Of a stretch of 64,000 nt of DNA, positions 41,675 through 51,631 are shown piece by piece (the stretch's first letter is position 1; each line of letters begins with the position of its first letter). Position numbers and translations under genes: made by a program. This DNA is from JARYLZ01 sp964388275 (lineage in GTDB: Bacteria > Bacteroidota > Ignavibacteria > SZUA-365). Below the pieces are notes generated by a model. It was not told the DNA's origin. It did not search any database and saw nothing but the letters and a program-made list of their open reading frames with translations. Where the stretch lies: positions 1 to 64,000 of the forward strand of contig CAYLZD010000001.1 of the NCBI GenBank assembly GCA_964388275.1, in the 5' to 3' direction.

Positions 41675-44617
41675 TTACTGAAGAAGCAGCATGCTTCCTG
41701 CAGATTGCTTGTCGTCGATAGAGAGAATGAACCTGTAAACGCCGCTCGGGAATTGCCCCGCATCCCAGGCAGGCCTGTAAGCCCCGGGATTCTGATACTC
41801 GTCCACCAGCGTGGTGACGGTCTGACCGAGAGTGTTTTCGATGCGCAGGCGCACTTTGGCCCTTTTCCGCAGGTCATACGGGATGACGGTGACAGGCCGG
41901 AACGGATTCGGATAATTGGCGTGAAGGGTATAATCCGCCGCACCGGGCAGCGCGGTCACATCGCTCGGCGTGAGACCTTCGCCGGACACGTTTATCGTCT
42001 GCGGAGACGAAAATGAATTGCTGTATATCGAGATTGCGGCACTCACGGAACCGATCGTGCTCGGCGCAAAACGGAGGGTATCATGAAAGGAAGCACCGGG
42101 CGCCACCGCGGCCTGGAGGGGACGCGCGTAAAAGGCGGCATTGCTGGAAACCACGTCGATGATTCTCAAAGTGTCAGCCCTTTTGTTTTCGATCGTGATG
42201 ACCGTGTCCTTGAAAGCGCCGATGTGAACCGGGCCGAACGACATCGAAGCCGGACTGACGACAACATCCGCTTCGCCGATGCCGCTGACGGGGATTATGT
42301 CTGGAGAGGTCGTGGAATTGCTGTATATCGTCAATTCGCCCGAGTTCTGGCCGATGACCGTGGGAGTAAAACGAACCGTCAGTTTGTAGGTGGTGAGCGG
42401 CGGAGTCTTGAAATTCTCCGGTATCGTCTTGAAAGCGGCGTTATCGGAAAGTATCTCGGTTACGCGTAGCGTGTCGGTTCCGTTGTTCTTGATTTCAAGA
42501 ATAGTGTCCTTAGGCGTTCCAAAGGGCACCTTGCCGAAGGCAATATTTAACGGAGTCATCATTACATCCACATCGCTGAAACCAGTGCCGTTCAACCACA
42601 TAGTGTCTCGCGACGAAGGAGCGTTGCTTGTAATTGTAAGCCGGGCGTTGACCTGACCCACGACTCTTGGCGCGAATGTTATCACCTGGTTCAGAGTTTT
42701 TCCCGGCGGGATGTTAGCCACAGGATTGGAAACGGTAAATGACGTGTTCGAGCATTTTATCTCGGATATTTTCAGAGTGTCAAGTCCCGGATTCGAAAAC
42801 ACTACAACGGAATCCTTTCTGAGACCGAGTTTCATAAAGCCGAAGGCGATGGTCTTTGTCTCGATCTCTAGTGATGCCGTTCCGGTGCCTTCACCCGTGG
42901 CAATCAACGTATCCGGCGAAGTCCATGAATTGCTCTCGATGATAACACGGGCGCTCTGCTGCCCCGTTTCAGTCGGCGCAAAGCGAATGCTGTCGTTCTG
43001 TGACATTCCTGAAGGAATCACCATCGAAGTCGGCCGCACTACGAAAGCGGGATTGTCGGACCGGATGGAATGCACGAAGAGAGTATCCCCGCCGGTGTTG
43101 TTCAGCGCCACAACGCGGTCACGTTTCGCCCCGACACCGAGCACGCCGAAGCTCACCGATTTGGAAGATAGCGTGAGCGCGGGCTGTGATTTCGGATATG
43201 ATCCATCGGGAAGCACCTTGAATGCATAGACATGGGCGTTGGTCAGACTGGACCTGTAATCCTCCCAACCGAAAATTCCTCCGCCGTCGCCTGTCGGCAC
43301 AATTACCGGCGCCGACTGAATGCTGTTCGCGTTGCTGACGACGACTCCGTTATCGGCCCAAAGTATGTTTCCGTTCGCGTCGAGACGTTGCGCGTAGATG
43401 TCGGTGGATACATTTCCGGCGCGACGGTCCTCCCAGCCGATAATGACACCGCCTGATCCGTCCGGCACCACATATGCCATCACCTGGTTGTTCGGGGCCG
43501 TGCACACAGGCACACCGTTCTTCGCCCATTTCTCGTTTCCTTTATCATCGTAGTACTGGGCATAGAGATCGCATGTGCCGCCGTTCCTGAAATCCTCCCA
43601 CACGATGATGCCGGTCCCGTTTCCCATGCCTATTATGAACGGATGATCCGTCTTGGACGTAAGATCCGTCACTTTCTTCTCAGGCCAGAGGGTTTTTCCC
43701 GTGCCATCCAGACGCTGGGAATATGCGCCGACGGTGCTTGTGCGATAGTCAGCCCAAGCCGACAACACACCATCGATCCCGTCATAGTCTATTGAGGCCG
43801 GGCCCTGGGTGCCGGGTGTCTTGCATAGCGGCACGGCCCTGTTCCCCCAATAGAGCAGCCCGTTTTTGCTGACTCGCTGAGCGTACAGGTCGTATTGACC
43901 GCTCATACCCCCGCGGAACCACTGCCACACCACGAAACATCCCTCGGCGCCGTCGATGCAGATAGCCGGAGTGTATTGGTAAAGACCGCTTCCCACAACG
44001 ATCGGCATCACGTATCCTGCCCATTGGATAACCGGAATCCCGGTGCTTTCCGAAACACGTGTCAGCAGTATCTGATTGTCGCTGGTCCCGCCTGCCGTAT
44101 TGTCCATGCATGCGATGTAAGCGCCTCCGCTGCCGTCGGGACAAATCACCGCGTCGCTTTGTTCCTTGGCTTTGATCTGGGGAGGGACAAGGTCGAAGCC
44201 ATCGTACGCGTAAAGCATGCTTCCGTTGGAGTCCAGATGCTGCATGAAGATGTCGTTATCGAGATTCCGGACATCCTTCCAAACGATGTAGGCGCCACCC
44301 TTCCCGTCAGTGGTGATCTGCGGTTTGTTTTGAGTGCCTACGGAAGTGCAGACCGGGGCGCCGTTTACTGTCCAGCGCAGATTGCCGTTTGCGTCGATCC
44401 GTTGCGCGTAAATGTCGTAAGTGTTATTTGCCGGGCGCTCATCCTCCCAGGTGAGTATCGCGCCACCAGCGCCATCACTGACGGCCCGCACGATTCGCTG
44501 GTTTCTCTGTTCGGTGCAGATTGGATTGTTGGCCGTGGGATTCGAAGACCATTGTGCTGAAATGTGCGGCGCTGAAAGCGCGAGGAGCATGAAAGAAATG
44601 GTTGCAAGGCGGATCAT
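41675..44617 (-). CDS. T9SS-exported repeat protein with choice-of-anchor D domains
   Basis: A 980-residue secreted protein in four parts. A signal peptide (1-21) comes first. Residues about 25-480 hold repeats of about 55 residues marked by [IV]-x-W-x-D-x-R and DIYAQR-[IL]-D-x-x-G-x-x-x-W, suggestive of a beta-propeller. About 480-890 hold four repeats of roughly 100 residues of the choice-of-anchor D (ASPM-SPD-2-Hydin) type (for example VSFGVLGVGAKRDRVVALNN and IAFGKVPFGTPKDTILEIKN). The last 85 residues form a T9SS type A sorting domain with YTLHANYPNPF and FPSGVYRFIL. It is probably secreted by T9SS, to which the PorQ-like protein at 117-1076 belongs. GGAG lies 5 bases before ATG 44617. 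Confidence 0.88.
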   Translation of the reverse strand: MIRLATISFMLLALSAPHISAQWSSNPTANNPICTEQRNQRIVRAVSDGAGGAILTWEDERPANNTYDIYAQRIDANGNLRWTVNGAPVCTSVGTQNKPQITTDGKGGAYIVWKDVRNLDNDIFMQHLDSNGSMLYAYDGFDLVPPQIKAKEQSDAVICPDGSGGAYIACMDNTAGGTSDNQILLTRVSESTGIPVIQWAGYVMPIVVGSGLYQYTPAICIDGAEGCFVVWQWFRGGMSGQYDLYAQRVSKNGLLYWGNRAVPLCKTPGTQGPASIDYDGIDGVLSAWADYRTSTVGAYSQRLDGTGKTLWPEKKVTDLTSKTDHPFIIGMGNGTGIIVWEDFRNGGTCDLYAQYYDDKGNEKWAKNGVPVCTAPNNQVMAYVVPDGSGGVIIGWEDRRAGNVSTDIYAQRLDANGNILWADNGVVVSNANSIQSAPVIVPTGDGGGIFGWEDYRSSLTNAHVYAFKVLPDGSYPKSQPALTLSSKSVSFGVLGVGAKRDRVVALNNTGGDTLFVHSIRSDNPAFVVRPTSMVIPSGMSQNDSIRFAPTETGQQSARVIIESNSWTSPDTLIATGEGTGTASLEIETKTIAFGFMKLGLRKDSVVVFSNPGLDTLKISEIKCSNTSFTVSNPVANIPPGKTLNQVITFAPRVVGQVNARLTITSNAPSSRDTMWLNGTGFSDVDVMMTPLNIAFGKVPFGTPKDTILEIKNNGTDTLRVTEILSDNAAFKTIPENFKTPPLTTYKLTVRFTPTVIGQNSGELTIYSNSTTSPDIIPVSGIGEADVVVSPASMSFGPVHIGAFKDTVITIENKRADTLRIIDVVSSNAAFYARPLQAAVAPGASFHDTLRFAPSTIGSVSAAISIYSNSFSSPQTINVSGEGLTPSDVTALPGAADYTLHANYPNPFRPVTVIPYDLRKRAKVRLRIENTLGQTVTTLVDEYQNPGAYRPAWDAGQFPSGVYRFILSIDDKQSAGSMLLLQ

Positions 44618-44665
44618 GATCGCTCCAGTTTATGTGTCGGAATAGCGGAGTGCCGTGTCGAATTT

Positions 44666-44673
44666 CAAATTTA
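44666..44673 (-). promoter_or_regulatory. possible -7 element upstream of the T9SS repeat protein
   Basis: On the minus strand TAAATTTG matches TAnnTTTG exactly, about 49 bases before the start codon of the 980-residue gene. No TTG lies at the usual 19-21 base distance, so only half of the expected promoter is visible. Confidence 0.3.
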
Positions 44674-44790
44674 CGCTGTTCACATCAAGGACAGGGGGCG
44701 TCCTTCGTTTAAAACTAATAATACCAACTTTTCCGGCGTTACTCAAGACAATAATTCGGTTGCGCGGGAAGGCGTTGCGCCGGGCTGATT

Positions 44791-45789
44791 TCAGCGTCCG
44801 CCGTCCCCCCTCATGGTGTCGGTTTGGTTTATGGAATCGAGGACCAGCCGCATCCCCTTCTCGCGGAATAGGTTTTTTAGGTTTTTCCGTTCGATGTACA
44901 TCTCTCCGATTTCAGCGGCCAGCAACAGGGTGACGCTCGAATAGTAAACCCAGATCGCTGTGGCCACGACAACGGCGTACGGTCCGTAGACCTTTCCGAT
45001 GGACCAGAGATTCGAGACATAATACGAAAAGAGCGCTTTCGCAATGCCCCACAGCAGAGCCGCGATGAAGCTGCTGAGAACCGTCACGCGAATGGGAAGG
45101 CGGCGATCGGGCACCAGCGTGAAGAGAATACAGAACAAGACGAAGTTCGCCGCCGTGGAGTAGAAATGCAGAAACGCGCTTTGGAAAATCCAGTGCTCGG
45201 CGAACCCGCCTGTCACCTGTACCGCGATCCCTTTCACTAACGTCATTCCGTAACTGAGGGCGATAATCAAAATCAGAGCTATTCCCACGGTCGAAAGAAG
45301 AGCGAAATCCTTGAGCTTGGAGACGACCAGACTTTTTGTATCGCGGAAGTTGAAAATCCTGTTTAGAACTGTGCGCAAGGCGGCGAAGAGTGTCGAAGAC
45401 GTCCAGATGAGCCCGAACACGCCTATAATTCCGGCGATATGAGAACCCTGCACGAACTCGGAGATCAGAGATATGACCTGTTCCCTGACATAGTTGCGCT
45501 CGTACGGAAACATCTCCAGCGAGCCGAGGTAGCCGTCGATGGTTCGGATGGCTTCCTCCGAACCGAGGTAAAAGCCCAGAACGTAGAAAATCACAAGGAC
45601 GAGGGGAATGAAGCAGAGCAGCGAGTTGAACGCGATCGCCGCGCCTGATAGGAAGATGTGATTGTCCTCCATGCGTTCGATGATGCGCACAAGATACATC
45701 CAGGCGTCACGCACCCATCGAAGAGTAATGAAGGCGCGGGCGGATTCGCACGCGCGCGTCAAAAGCTTTTTGAGATTCAATGATGTCAC
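44791..45789 (-). CDS. YihY/BrkB-family inner-membrane protein
   Basis: A 332-residue protein of the YihY (virulence factor BrkB, formerly misnamed RNase BN) family with about six membrane helices. Typical segments are [27 protein letters not shown] at the first helix, [24 protein letters not shown], and the C-terminal [32 protein letters not shown]. The function is not settled. Transport or envelope roles have been proposed. It starts at GTG 45789, overlapping the purL stop by 4 bases, so the two are translationally coupled. Confidence 0.9.
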   Translation of the reverse strand: MTSLNLKKLLTRACESARAFITLRWVRDAWMYLVRIIERMEDNHIFLSGAAIAFNSLLCFIPLVLVIFYVLGFYLGSEEAIRTIDGYLGSLEMFPYERNYVREQVISLISEFVQGSHIAGIIGVFGLIWTSSTLFAALRTVLNRIFNFRDTKSLVVSKLKDFALLSTVGIALILIIALSYGMTLVKGIAVQVTGGFAEHWIFQSAFLHFYSTAANFVLFCILFTLVPDRRLPIRVTVLSSFIAALLWGIAKALFSYYVSNLWSIGKVYGPYAVVVATAIWVYYSSVTLLLAAEIGEMYIERKNLKNLFREKGMRLVLDSINQTDTMRGDGGR

Positions 45790-48011
45790 GCTCTGGACAG
45801 CGCCCGATCGAGAGCGTTGCTGTGAGCATCCGCAACAAGTGCGACATCGACCTGGATGTCGTCGTTTATGCGCAAGTCCGTTCCGCGCACTGTTCCCAAT
45901 TCCTGAATTTCAACTTCATGTTCCATTGCGATTTGTACGAGTTCCCTCTTCTTGTCCGGAGCGCAGCTGACAACGATTCGGGATTGTGACTCCCCGAAGT
46001 ACAACGAATCCCGTCTAAATGAATCGAACACCTTGAGATCGGCGCCACGGGGTTTGTCGCCGAGTATGCAGCATTCAGCCAGAGACACGGCCAGCCCGCC
46101 GTCTGAAACATCATGCGCGCTCCTGAGCAGTCCTTTTCGAATCATTGCGAGTGCCGCAGCCTGAACGCTTCTTTCTTCTTCCATGTCCAGAAAAGGCGCG
46201 TCGCCTGCCGTTATGGCGTGCAGGCTTGCCAGGTATTCACTCCCGCCGATATCGTCCCTGTTGACGCCGAGTAGGAAGACCAGGTCGCCTTCAACCTTGA
46301 AAGCTGGGGTCGTGATATGCTCGATGTCGGTCACCAGGCCCAGCATTCCGATAACGGGCGTAGGATACACCGCCCGTTCAGGATCCTCGTTGTAGAAGCT
46401 GACATTGCCTCCAGTGACAGGTGTGCCCAGCGCTCTGCATGCCTCTCCGATGCCTGCGATAGCTTCCGAGAACTGATAGTAAATTCCCGGTTTGTAGGGA
46501 TTGCCGAAATTCAGGCAGTTCGTTATTGCGATCGGCTCCGCGCCGGCGCAGACTACGTTGCGTGCGGATTCGGCAACAGCGATCATGGCCCCTTTGCGAG
46601 GGTTCAGGTAGACGTAGCGGCCGTTGCAATCAGTTTTTATCGCGATCGCCTTGCGGGTTCCCTTGATGCGGATGACGGCCGCATCGGCGCCGGGGTCAAC
46701 GGCCGTATTAGTTCGAACGCTGCTGTCGTATTGCTCCGTGACCCATTTTCTGGAGGCAATGTTCAGTGTTCCCATCATATGGAGCAGAGTTGCGGACATA
46801 TCGCGCGGCACAGGAACGGACGACGCGTGGAAGGCGCCTGTTAGATCCAGGTAATCCGGCCGCTTGGAAACCCGGTGATAAACGGGAGCTCCGCCGCCGA
46901 GAACGAAATGGTGTGCAGGAGCATGCGCCGCGACACTTCCCCTATGGCGCACAGTGACCATGCCGTCGGAAGTGACTTTGCCTATTATGACCGCATGCAG
47001 GTCCCATTTGCGAAATATCTCCCGGACGCGTTGCTCGCAACCCAGCTTCGCTACAACCAGCATGCGTTCCTGAGATTCGGATAACATGATCTCATAAGCG
47101 CTCATATTCTCTTCCCGCACCGGGACAAGGTCGAGATCGATATCCATTCCCGAGTCGCCCTTTGCGGACATCTCGGTAGTGGAGCAAGTGATTCCGGCGG
47201 CGCCCATGTCCTGTATGCCGATGATCAGGTCTTCTTTAATTATTTCCAGGGTTGCCTCGAGAAGGAGCTTCTCCGTAAATGGGTCTCCCACCTGGACGGA
47301 CGGCCTCTTCGATTCCGACTCTTCGGATATCTCTACCGAAGCGAATGTCGCTCCATGTATGCCGTCCCGGCCGGTCGCCGAACCAACTATCATAACCGGG
47401 TTGCCCTCGCCTTTGGCTGTGGCCGAAGCGACCCTTCCTTGCTGAACGATTCCGACAGCCATGGCATTCACCAACGGATTTCCGTGATAGCACGGATCGA
47501 AATACATCTCCCCTGCTACTGTGGGAACCCCAAAACAATTGCCGTAATGTCCGATTCCGCTAACAACTCCGCGCACCAAGTGACGGACCCTGGGGTGTGC
47601 AGGATGACCGAATCTGAGCGAATCGCAAGCCGCTATCGGTCGCGCACCCATTGTGAATACGTCGCGCAGAATGCCGCCCACCCCCGTTGCCGCGCCCTGG
47701 AAGGGTTCCACGGCCGAAGGATGATTGTGACTTTCTATCTTGAAAGCGATGGCATATCCGTCGCCGATGTCTACTAAACCGGCGTTTTCCTCACCGGCGC
47801 CGACAAGAAGTCGTCCACCGCTCCGGGGAAGGGTTTTTATTAGAGCGATGGAATTCTTATAGCTGCAATGCTCACTCCACATCACGCTATACATTCCCAA
47901 TTCCGTATATGTCGGTGTACGGCCGAGAGTTCCGACGATTTGTTCGTATTCTTCTTCAGAGAGGCCGAGTTCGCCGGCAAGTTCCTGAGTGACTTGTGGT
48001 TCAGTCGTCAT
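45786..48011 (-). CDS. purL: phosphoribosylformylglycinamidine synthase subunit PurL
   Basis: PurL is the ATP-dependent amidotransferase large subunit that converts FGAR to FGAM in purine synthesis. At 741 residues this is the small-type PurL, which needs separate PurS and PurQ, neither of which is in the window. Diagnostic segments are [11 protein letters not shown] near residue 45, [58 protein letters not shown] and [10 protein letters not shown]. The ATG at 48011 lacks an obvious Shine-Dalgarno. It is followed by the overlapping YihY gene. Confidence 0.96.
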   Translation of the reverse strand: MTTEPQVTQELAGELGLSEEEYEQIVGTLGRTPTYTELGMYSVMWSEHCSYKNSIALIKTLPRSGGRLLVGAGEENAGLVDIGDGYAIAFKIESHNHPSAVEPFQGAATGVGGILRDVFTMGARPIAACDSLRFGHPAHPRVRHLVRGVVSGIGHYGNCFGVPTVAGEMYFDPCYHGNPLVNAMAVGIVQQGRVASATAKGEGNPVMIVGSATGRDGIHGATFASVEISEESESKRPSVQVGDPFTEKLLLEATLEIIKEDLIIGIQDMGAAGITCSTTEMSAKGDSGMDIDLDLVPVREENMSAYEIMLSESQERMLVVAKLGCEQRVREIFRKWDLHAVIIGKVTSDGMVTVRHRGSVAAHAPAHHFVLGGGAPVYHRVSKRPDYLDLTGAFHASSVPVPRDMSATLLHMMGTLNIASRKWVTEQYDSSVRTNTAVDPGADAAVIRIKGTRKAIAIKTDCNGRYVYLNPRKGAMIAVAESARNVVCAGAEPIAITNCLNFGNPYKPGIYYQFSEAIAGIGEACRALGTPVTGGNVSFYNEDPERAVYPTPVIGMLGLVTDIEHITTPAFKVEGDLVFLLGVNRDDIGGSEYLASLHAITAGDAPFLDMEEERSVQAAALAMIRKGLLRSAHDVSDGGLAVSLAECCILGDKPRGADLKVFDSFRRDSLYFGESQSRIVVSCAPDKKRELVQIAMEHEVEIQELGTVRGTDLRINDDIQVDVALVADAHSNALDRALSRA

Positions 48012-48163
48012 AATTGGTTGGTTTTTAGTCGCGAATCCTTGTGGAGGTTTCGGTTCGCACGATGACAGAATAATGTTATGTGTTATGATTATTGAACATA
48101 CGGTGCGCTGAATGAAATTCGTGCTTTTTCTTTCCTAATAGATACTATTATAAGCATTAAAAG

Positions 48164-48203
48164 TAAAAAGAGATGTCATGTCTTGAAGATATGTCATCTC
48201 TTT
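48164..48203 (-). terminator. intrinsic terminator after the GDSL lipoprotein gene
   Basis: AAAGAGATG (48167-48175) pairs with CATCTCTTT (48195-48203). Inside, after a 2x2 internal loop, ATGTCT pairs with AGATAT around TGA. On the minus strand the stem runs directly into TTTTTACTTTT. It lies about 100 bases past the end of the gene at 48305 and well upstream of purL, so it should end the accC-biotinyl carrier-fadL-GDSL transcript. Confidence 0.75.
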
Positions 48204-48304
48204 GTACGATAAAATATGTGGGGCGAATTGGCAAAACCGCGGAAATCATGTACACGGCCTCAGCGGTAACCATCCCGCGAGGCCGCATACATGCAGAGAT
48301 CGAT

Positions 48305-49774
48305 CTATGGCCTGAAGATCTGCAAGATGGAATCAAACACCCACGGATCCGCCCGCCATTCCAGGCGCTTTGATCCGGCCGCTTTTCCTGCAGGTACGGG
48401 GATTCCGGGTATTTTTGAAACGTCAATCAAAGCGAGGTTAGTACCCGAATAGGTCCTGTTCATCGCTCGGATGAATTCATTCGCAATCACTGCCTGCCCC
48501 TTGCTTGAAGGATGTATTCCATCGAGGCTGAATAGTCCTCCCGAGATGAACTGCGTCGTAAAGGTCTCACCCGCGATTACATACCCGTTCCTGTGGATGC
48601 CGGCGAAAAGCGCATTCATGTCCACCAGTCCGAGATTGGGCTGACCGGGCTTATTGTTCAACCGGTTGATCGCCGATTCCACGCTGGAATTGTACGATTG
48701 TATCGCGTTCTCAGCCAGTGTCTGCTCCGTAAGGTCAAGTGTCAGCGCATCGGGCCAAGGATTTTTAGGATGGAGAGCAAATGGATAGGTCGTATCTACT
48801 CCCGCAGGTATCACGTTTGCGATGGGCTCCTGTCGTCTGGCGGCGAGATCACGATAATATTTGCCTGTGGGCAATCCCAGGTATGGCGCGTATGCCATTC
48901 CGGGAAGTGTCACCAGAACATTCTTCGGGCGCATGAAATTCGTGGAATCCGGATTCGGGAGCAGTCGCACTTGATACCAGAGTTTCATACTGTCCGGTCT
49001 CTGCGGGATGATGGTCTTCAAAGCCGAGTTCAATGCCGGCCCGACTGTAGTGAAAAACGGTAGAGAACCGACGTCGGGTATATTTGCGACAAGTATAGTC
49101 GCTTGCGGAGCGCCCTGCCTGAGAGCGGTGAGCGCGCTGGTTATGTACAGATCGAAGGCATTCGCCGGCACAGGCGCAGCAGGAGAAATTCCGCCGCTTG
49201 TCGCGAATCCCAGCACGTCGTTGTTCCCCATCCAGAACGTGATCAATGTAGGCTGCGGAGTGCGCCCCAATGCCTGCTTGATTATCGATTTGCCGAATTG
49301 CTGCTGATCGCGCAGGACTTGAAGGAAAAACGGGTTGCCTCTGCTTGCGGATTTCTGCGCGAAATCAGTCTCATCCGTCGCATCCGCCAACACGGCGCCA
49401 GGTATCCCGAGGTTGTTGAATGGTTCCGGATGAGAGGCATTAACCAGCGGCACGAGACTGCTGGGCGCCGTCGCGAGCGTCACGGGATTCATGGATACAA
49501 TCGAAATCCTCTGCCCGGTTCCCGGCTCCATCACGAGCGGCTGAACAAAATTGGTACCCAGTCGCTCTGCGAGAAGATTCGGAAAACTGTATTTCTGGGC
49601 CCCTTCATACAATGCGCCGTTTTGATAGCCGGCCGTAACGCTGTTTCCAATGGCGACGTAAACCGATGCGTCCACTGAACCCATTGAATTCGGACCGCTA
49701 GGCGTTTTGTCCTCGGAACATCCGGCGGCGAATATAAGAGTTGTAGCGAAAATTAAAGATAAGATGCGTTTCAT
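48305..49774 (-). CDS. SGNH/GDSL hydrolase lipoprotein
   Basis: A 489-residue predicted lipoprotein. MKRILSLIFATTLIFAAGC gives a lipobox with the acylated cysteine near residue 19. SGNH blocks are visible: the nucleophile block VYVAIGNSVTAGYQNG (GNS instead of GDS), the FWMGNNDVLGFA block, and the catalytic DGIHPSSKG near the C-terminus. Such enzymes are esterases or lipases anchored in the envelope. ATG 49774 is preferred over 49801 because it gives the signal peptide and leaves a 14-base gap to the FadL gene just upstream. Co-transcription with FadL suggests action on lipid substrates (inference). Confidence 0.82.
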   Translation of the reverse strand: MKRILSLIFATTLIFAAGCSEDKTPSGPNSMGSVDASVYVAIGNSVTAGYQNGALYEGAQKYSFPNLLAERLGTNFVQPLVMEPGTGQRISIVSMNPVTLATAPSSLVPLVNASHPEPFNNLGIPGAVLADATDETDFAQKSASRGNPFFLQVLRDQQQFGKSIIKQALGRTPQPTLITFWMGNNDVLGFATSGGISPAAPVPANAFDLYITSALTALRQGAPQATILVANIPDVGSLPFFTTVGPALNSALKTIIPQRPDSMKLWYQVRLLPNPDSTNFMRPKNVLVTLPGMAYAPYLGLPTGKYYRDLAARRQEPIANVIPAGVDTTYPFALHPKNPWPDALTLDLTEQTLAENAIQSYNSSVESAINRLNNKPGQPNLGLVDMNALFAGIHRNGYVIAGETFTTQFISGGLFSLDGIHPSSKGQAVIANEFIRAMNRTYSGTNLALIDVSKIPGIPVPAGKAAGSKRLEWRADPWVFDSILQIFRP

Positions 49775-49788
49775 GTCCAAGTCCTCCG

Positions 49789-51060
49789 TTAAAAGCGCCA
49801 TGTCAAATCAACGCCGACGAGCTGTGCGTTGCCGGTGTAGGTGCCGTCCAGATGAACACCGTCGGGATGACTTGTTTTCGTCGTAGTGCGATCGCTGAAA
49901 ATCAGGTTGAGATACGCAAAATCCAAAGTCAGATTCGGAAGCAGGTTCATTCCGAAACCGATATTGAGTCCGTGCCTGTCCGCATCCGGTAGCAGAGGTT
50001 CGAGGGATTCATCCGGAACCGGATTGCTGTCGTAGAAATATCCGGCCCGCAGCTTCAGACCCAGTACGGGAATCGTGTATTCTCCCCCGAGTCGAATGAT
50101 GAATGCATCCTCGTAATTCTTGGGCGATGTAACGTCCGCCTGTCTTATAGATGGATCAGTGCTCGCGTCATTCACAAAATCGATGGTCAATTTGTCATAA
50201 GACGACCATCCGATTCCCTGAAAGTCCAATTCCAATTCCAAGCCGTCCGTCGGCATCCAGGCAACTCCTGCAAACCATGTGGAAGGAAGTTTAATTGCGG
50301 TCTTCACGTCCCCGCCCGGGAAGAGAGCCGCAAGCGAAGAGGGAGGATGGAAATCGGCGGTTCCCTCGAAATCCACCTGAGTCGCCGCCCGATACGTGAA
50401 ACCGAGAGACAGATCCTCAACGGGGCGGACAATTATCCCAGCATTCCAGGAAATCGCGACATTTCCGCTTCCATCCAACTGCATCGACATCTCCGGATCG
50501 AAATTCGTAACCGCGCGTCTCAACATCACGTCCGCGAAAACGATGTTAGCGCCTGCACCTAAAGCTATCATGTCGTTGATCGCGTAAGAAACTGTCGGCA
50601 TGACGTAAAAAGTCTGCAATTCTATTTCACGCGTTATCGATTTGCCGATCCAATCGTCGTCCCATTTTGTTCCGAGACCGTACGGCGTTATGACACCGAT
50701 GCCGACTCCCAAACCCTTCAGCATTCCGTCGTTCCAGGTGTTCGTCAAATAAACATTGGGCGGGTAAAAGAGTTGGCTCTCCATCTCCCATTTGTCGTTT
50801 CGGCTGAGATTCGTCGGACCGTAAAATGTGTAGGACGGCATGATCAAGGTGGCGCCGGCCATCAAATTCGCACCTCTTTGAAACGACAGACCGGCCGGAT
50901 TGAAGAAGAGTGCGGATCCGTCTGAAGCCCTTGCGCAAAACGCTCCTGCTTGCGCCATCGCTCGGGCGCCGTGTTCGTTCAGCTGAAATCCACCGGCCGA
51001 CGCCGAAGCGGAAAATGCAAACGAGGCGATTACGCTAAAAGTCATGATTGTGCGTCGCAA
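49789..51060 (-). CDS. OmpP1/FadL-family outer-membrane transporter
   Basis: A 423-residue outer-membrane protein. After the signal peptide, the mature protein opens with GGFQLNEHGARAMAQAGAFCARASDGSALFFNPAGLSF, the FadL hatch-domain signature, and it ends in an aromatic barrel strand (VDLTWRF). FadL proteins admit long-chain fatty acids or other hydrophobic compounds. The start is TTG 51060, supported by GGAGG with 5-base spacing. ATG 51045 would sit 20 bases from that site. It follows the biotinyl carrier gene by 64 bases and precedes the GDSL lipoprotein. Confidence 0.88.
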   Translation of the reverse strand: MRRTIMTFSVIASFAFSASASAGGFQLNEHGARAMAQAGAFCARASDGSALFFNPAGLSFQRGANLMAGATLIMPSYTFYGPTNLSRNDKWEMESQLFYPPNVYLTNTWNDGMLKGLGVGIGVITPYGLGTKWDDDWIGKSITREIELQTFYVMPTVSYAINDMIALGAGANIVFADVMLRRAVTNFDPEMSMQLDGSGNVAISWNAGIIVRPVEDLSLGFTYRAATQVDFEGTADFHPPSSLAALFPGGDVKTAIKLPSTWFAGVAWMPTDGLELELDFQGIGWSSYDKLTIDFVNDASTDPSIRQADVTSPKNYEDAFIIRLGGEYTIPVLGLKLRAGYFYDSNPVPDESLEPLLPDADRHGLNIGFGMNLLPNLTLDFAYLNLIFSDRTTTKTSHPDGVHLDGTYTGNAQLVGVDLTWRF

Positions 51061-51124
51061 TGTGACCTCCGTGCTTTGTTGGATGATTGTTCCAATCTAT
51101 CGAGTTGAAACTTCGATTCCGAAG

Positions 51125-51631
51125 TCAGGATATTTCTATCAGCAGCGCGTTTTTCTCGACAGCCGCGGTCTCGCTCACAAGTATGCTCTTGATGATCCCG
51201 GCCGTCGGCGATTTCAGCTCATTCTCCATCTTCATTGCTTCGAGCACAATTAATCCTTGGCCCGCTTCGACTAGTTCGCCTTTCCTGACCATAACGCGGC
51301 TTATCCTGCCGGGCATCGGCGCTCTCAAGACCGCGGCATGAATCCGCGTCGCGCTCGTGTCGGCATATCGTCTCAACATCAGAGTGGTTGCATCATCGAT
51401 TTCCATGTTCACCGGTCTGCCGTTGATCAACATGGAAACCTCCTTGCCGGGCGCCGGTTCATCTTGAGCCAAAATATCGTAGCTGACACCTTCAAGACGC
51501 AGCAGGTAGCGTCGTGGTGCGATTTTGAAATATTCAACCTCGGTCGCCTTCCCATTCAACTTCAGGACTGCGTCTGCATCGCGGTGGATCTCGAAAGTTG
51601 TGTCGCCGACTTTGACACGGAACTTGTTCAT
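51125..51631 (-). CDS. biotin carboxyl carrier domain protein
   Basis: A 168-residue protein whose C-terminal 70 residues form a biotinyl domain: APMPGRISRVMVRKGELVEAGQGLIVLEAMKMENEL, with K134 as the biotinylation site. The N-terminal 95 residues are a beta-rich region resembling the BT domain of acyl-CoA carboxylase alpha subunits. It looks like the carrier part of a propionyl-/acetyl-CoA carboxylase encoded separately from the carboxylase. ATG 51631 overlaps the accC stop by 4 bases. An upstream ATG at 51661 is in frame but lies inside accC. Confidence 0.85.
   Translation of the reverse strand: MNKFRVKVGDTTFEIHRDADAVLKLNGKATEVEYFKIAPRRYLLRLEGVSYDILAQDEPAPGKEVSMLINGRPVNMEIDDATTLMLRRYADTSATRIHAAVLRAPMPGRISRVMVRKGELVEAGQGLIVLEAMKMENELKSPTAGIIKSILVSETAAVEKNALLIEIS

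Noticed and set aside
44791..45789. Ribonuclease BN annotation for the YihY-family gene
   Set aside because: The RNase BN label for this membrane-protein family is a historical error. RNase BN is the unrelated RNase Z-like enzyme.
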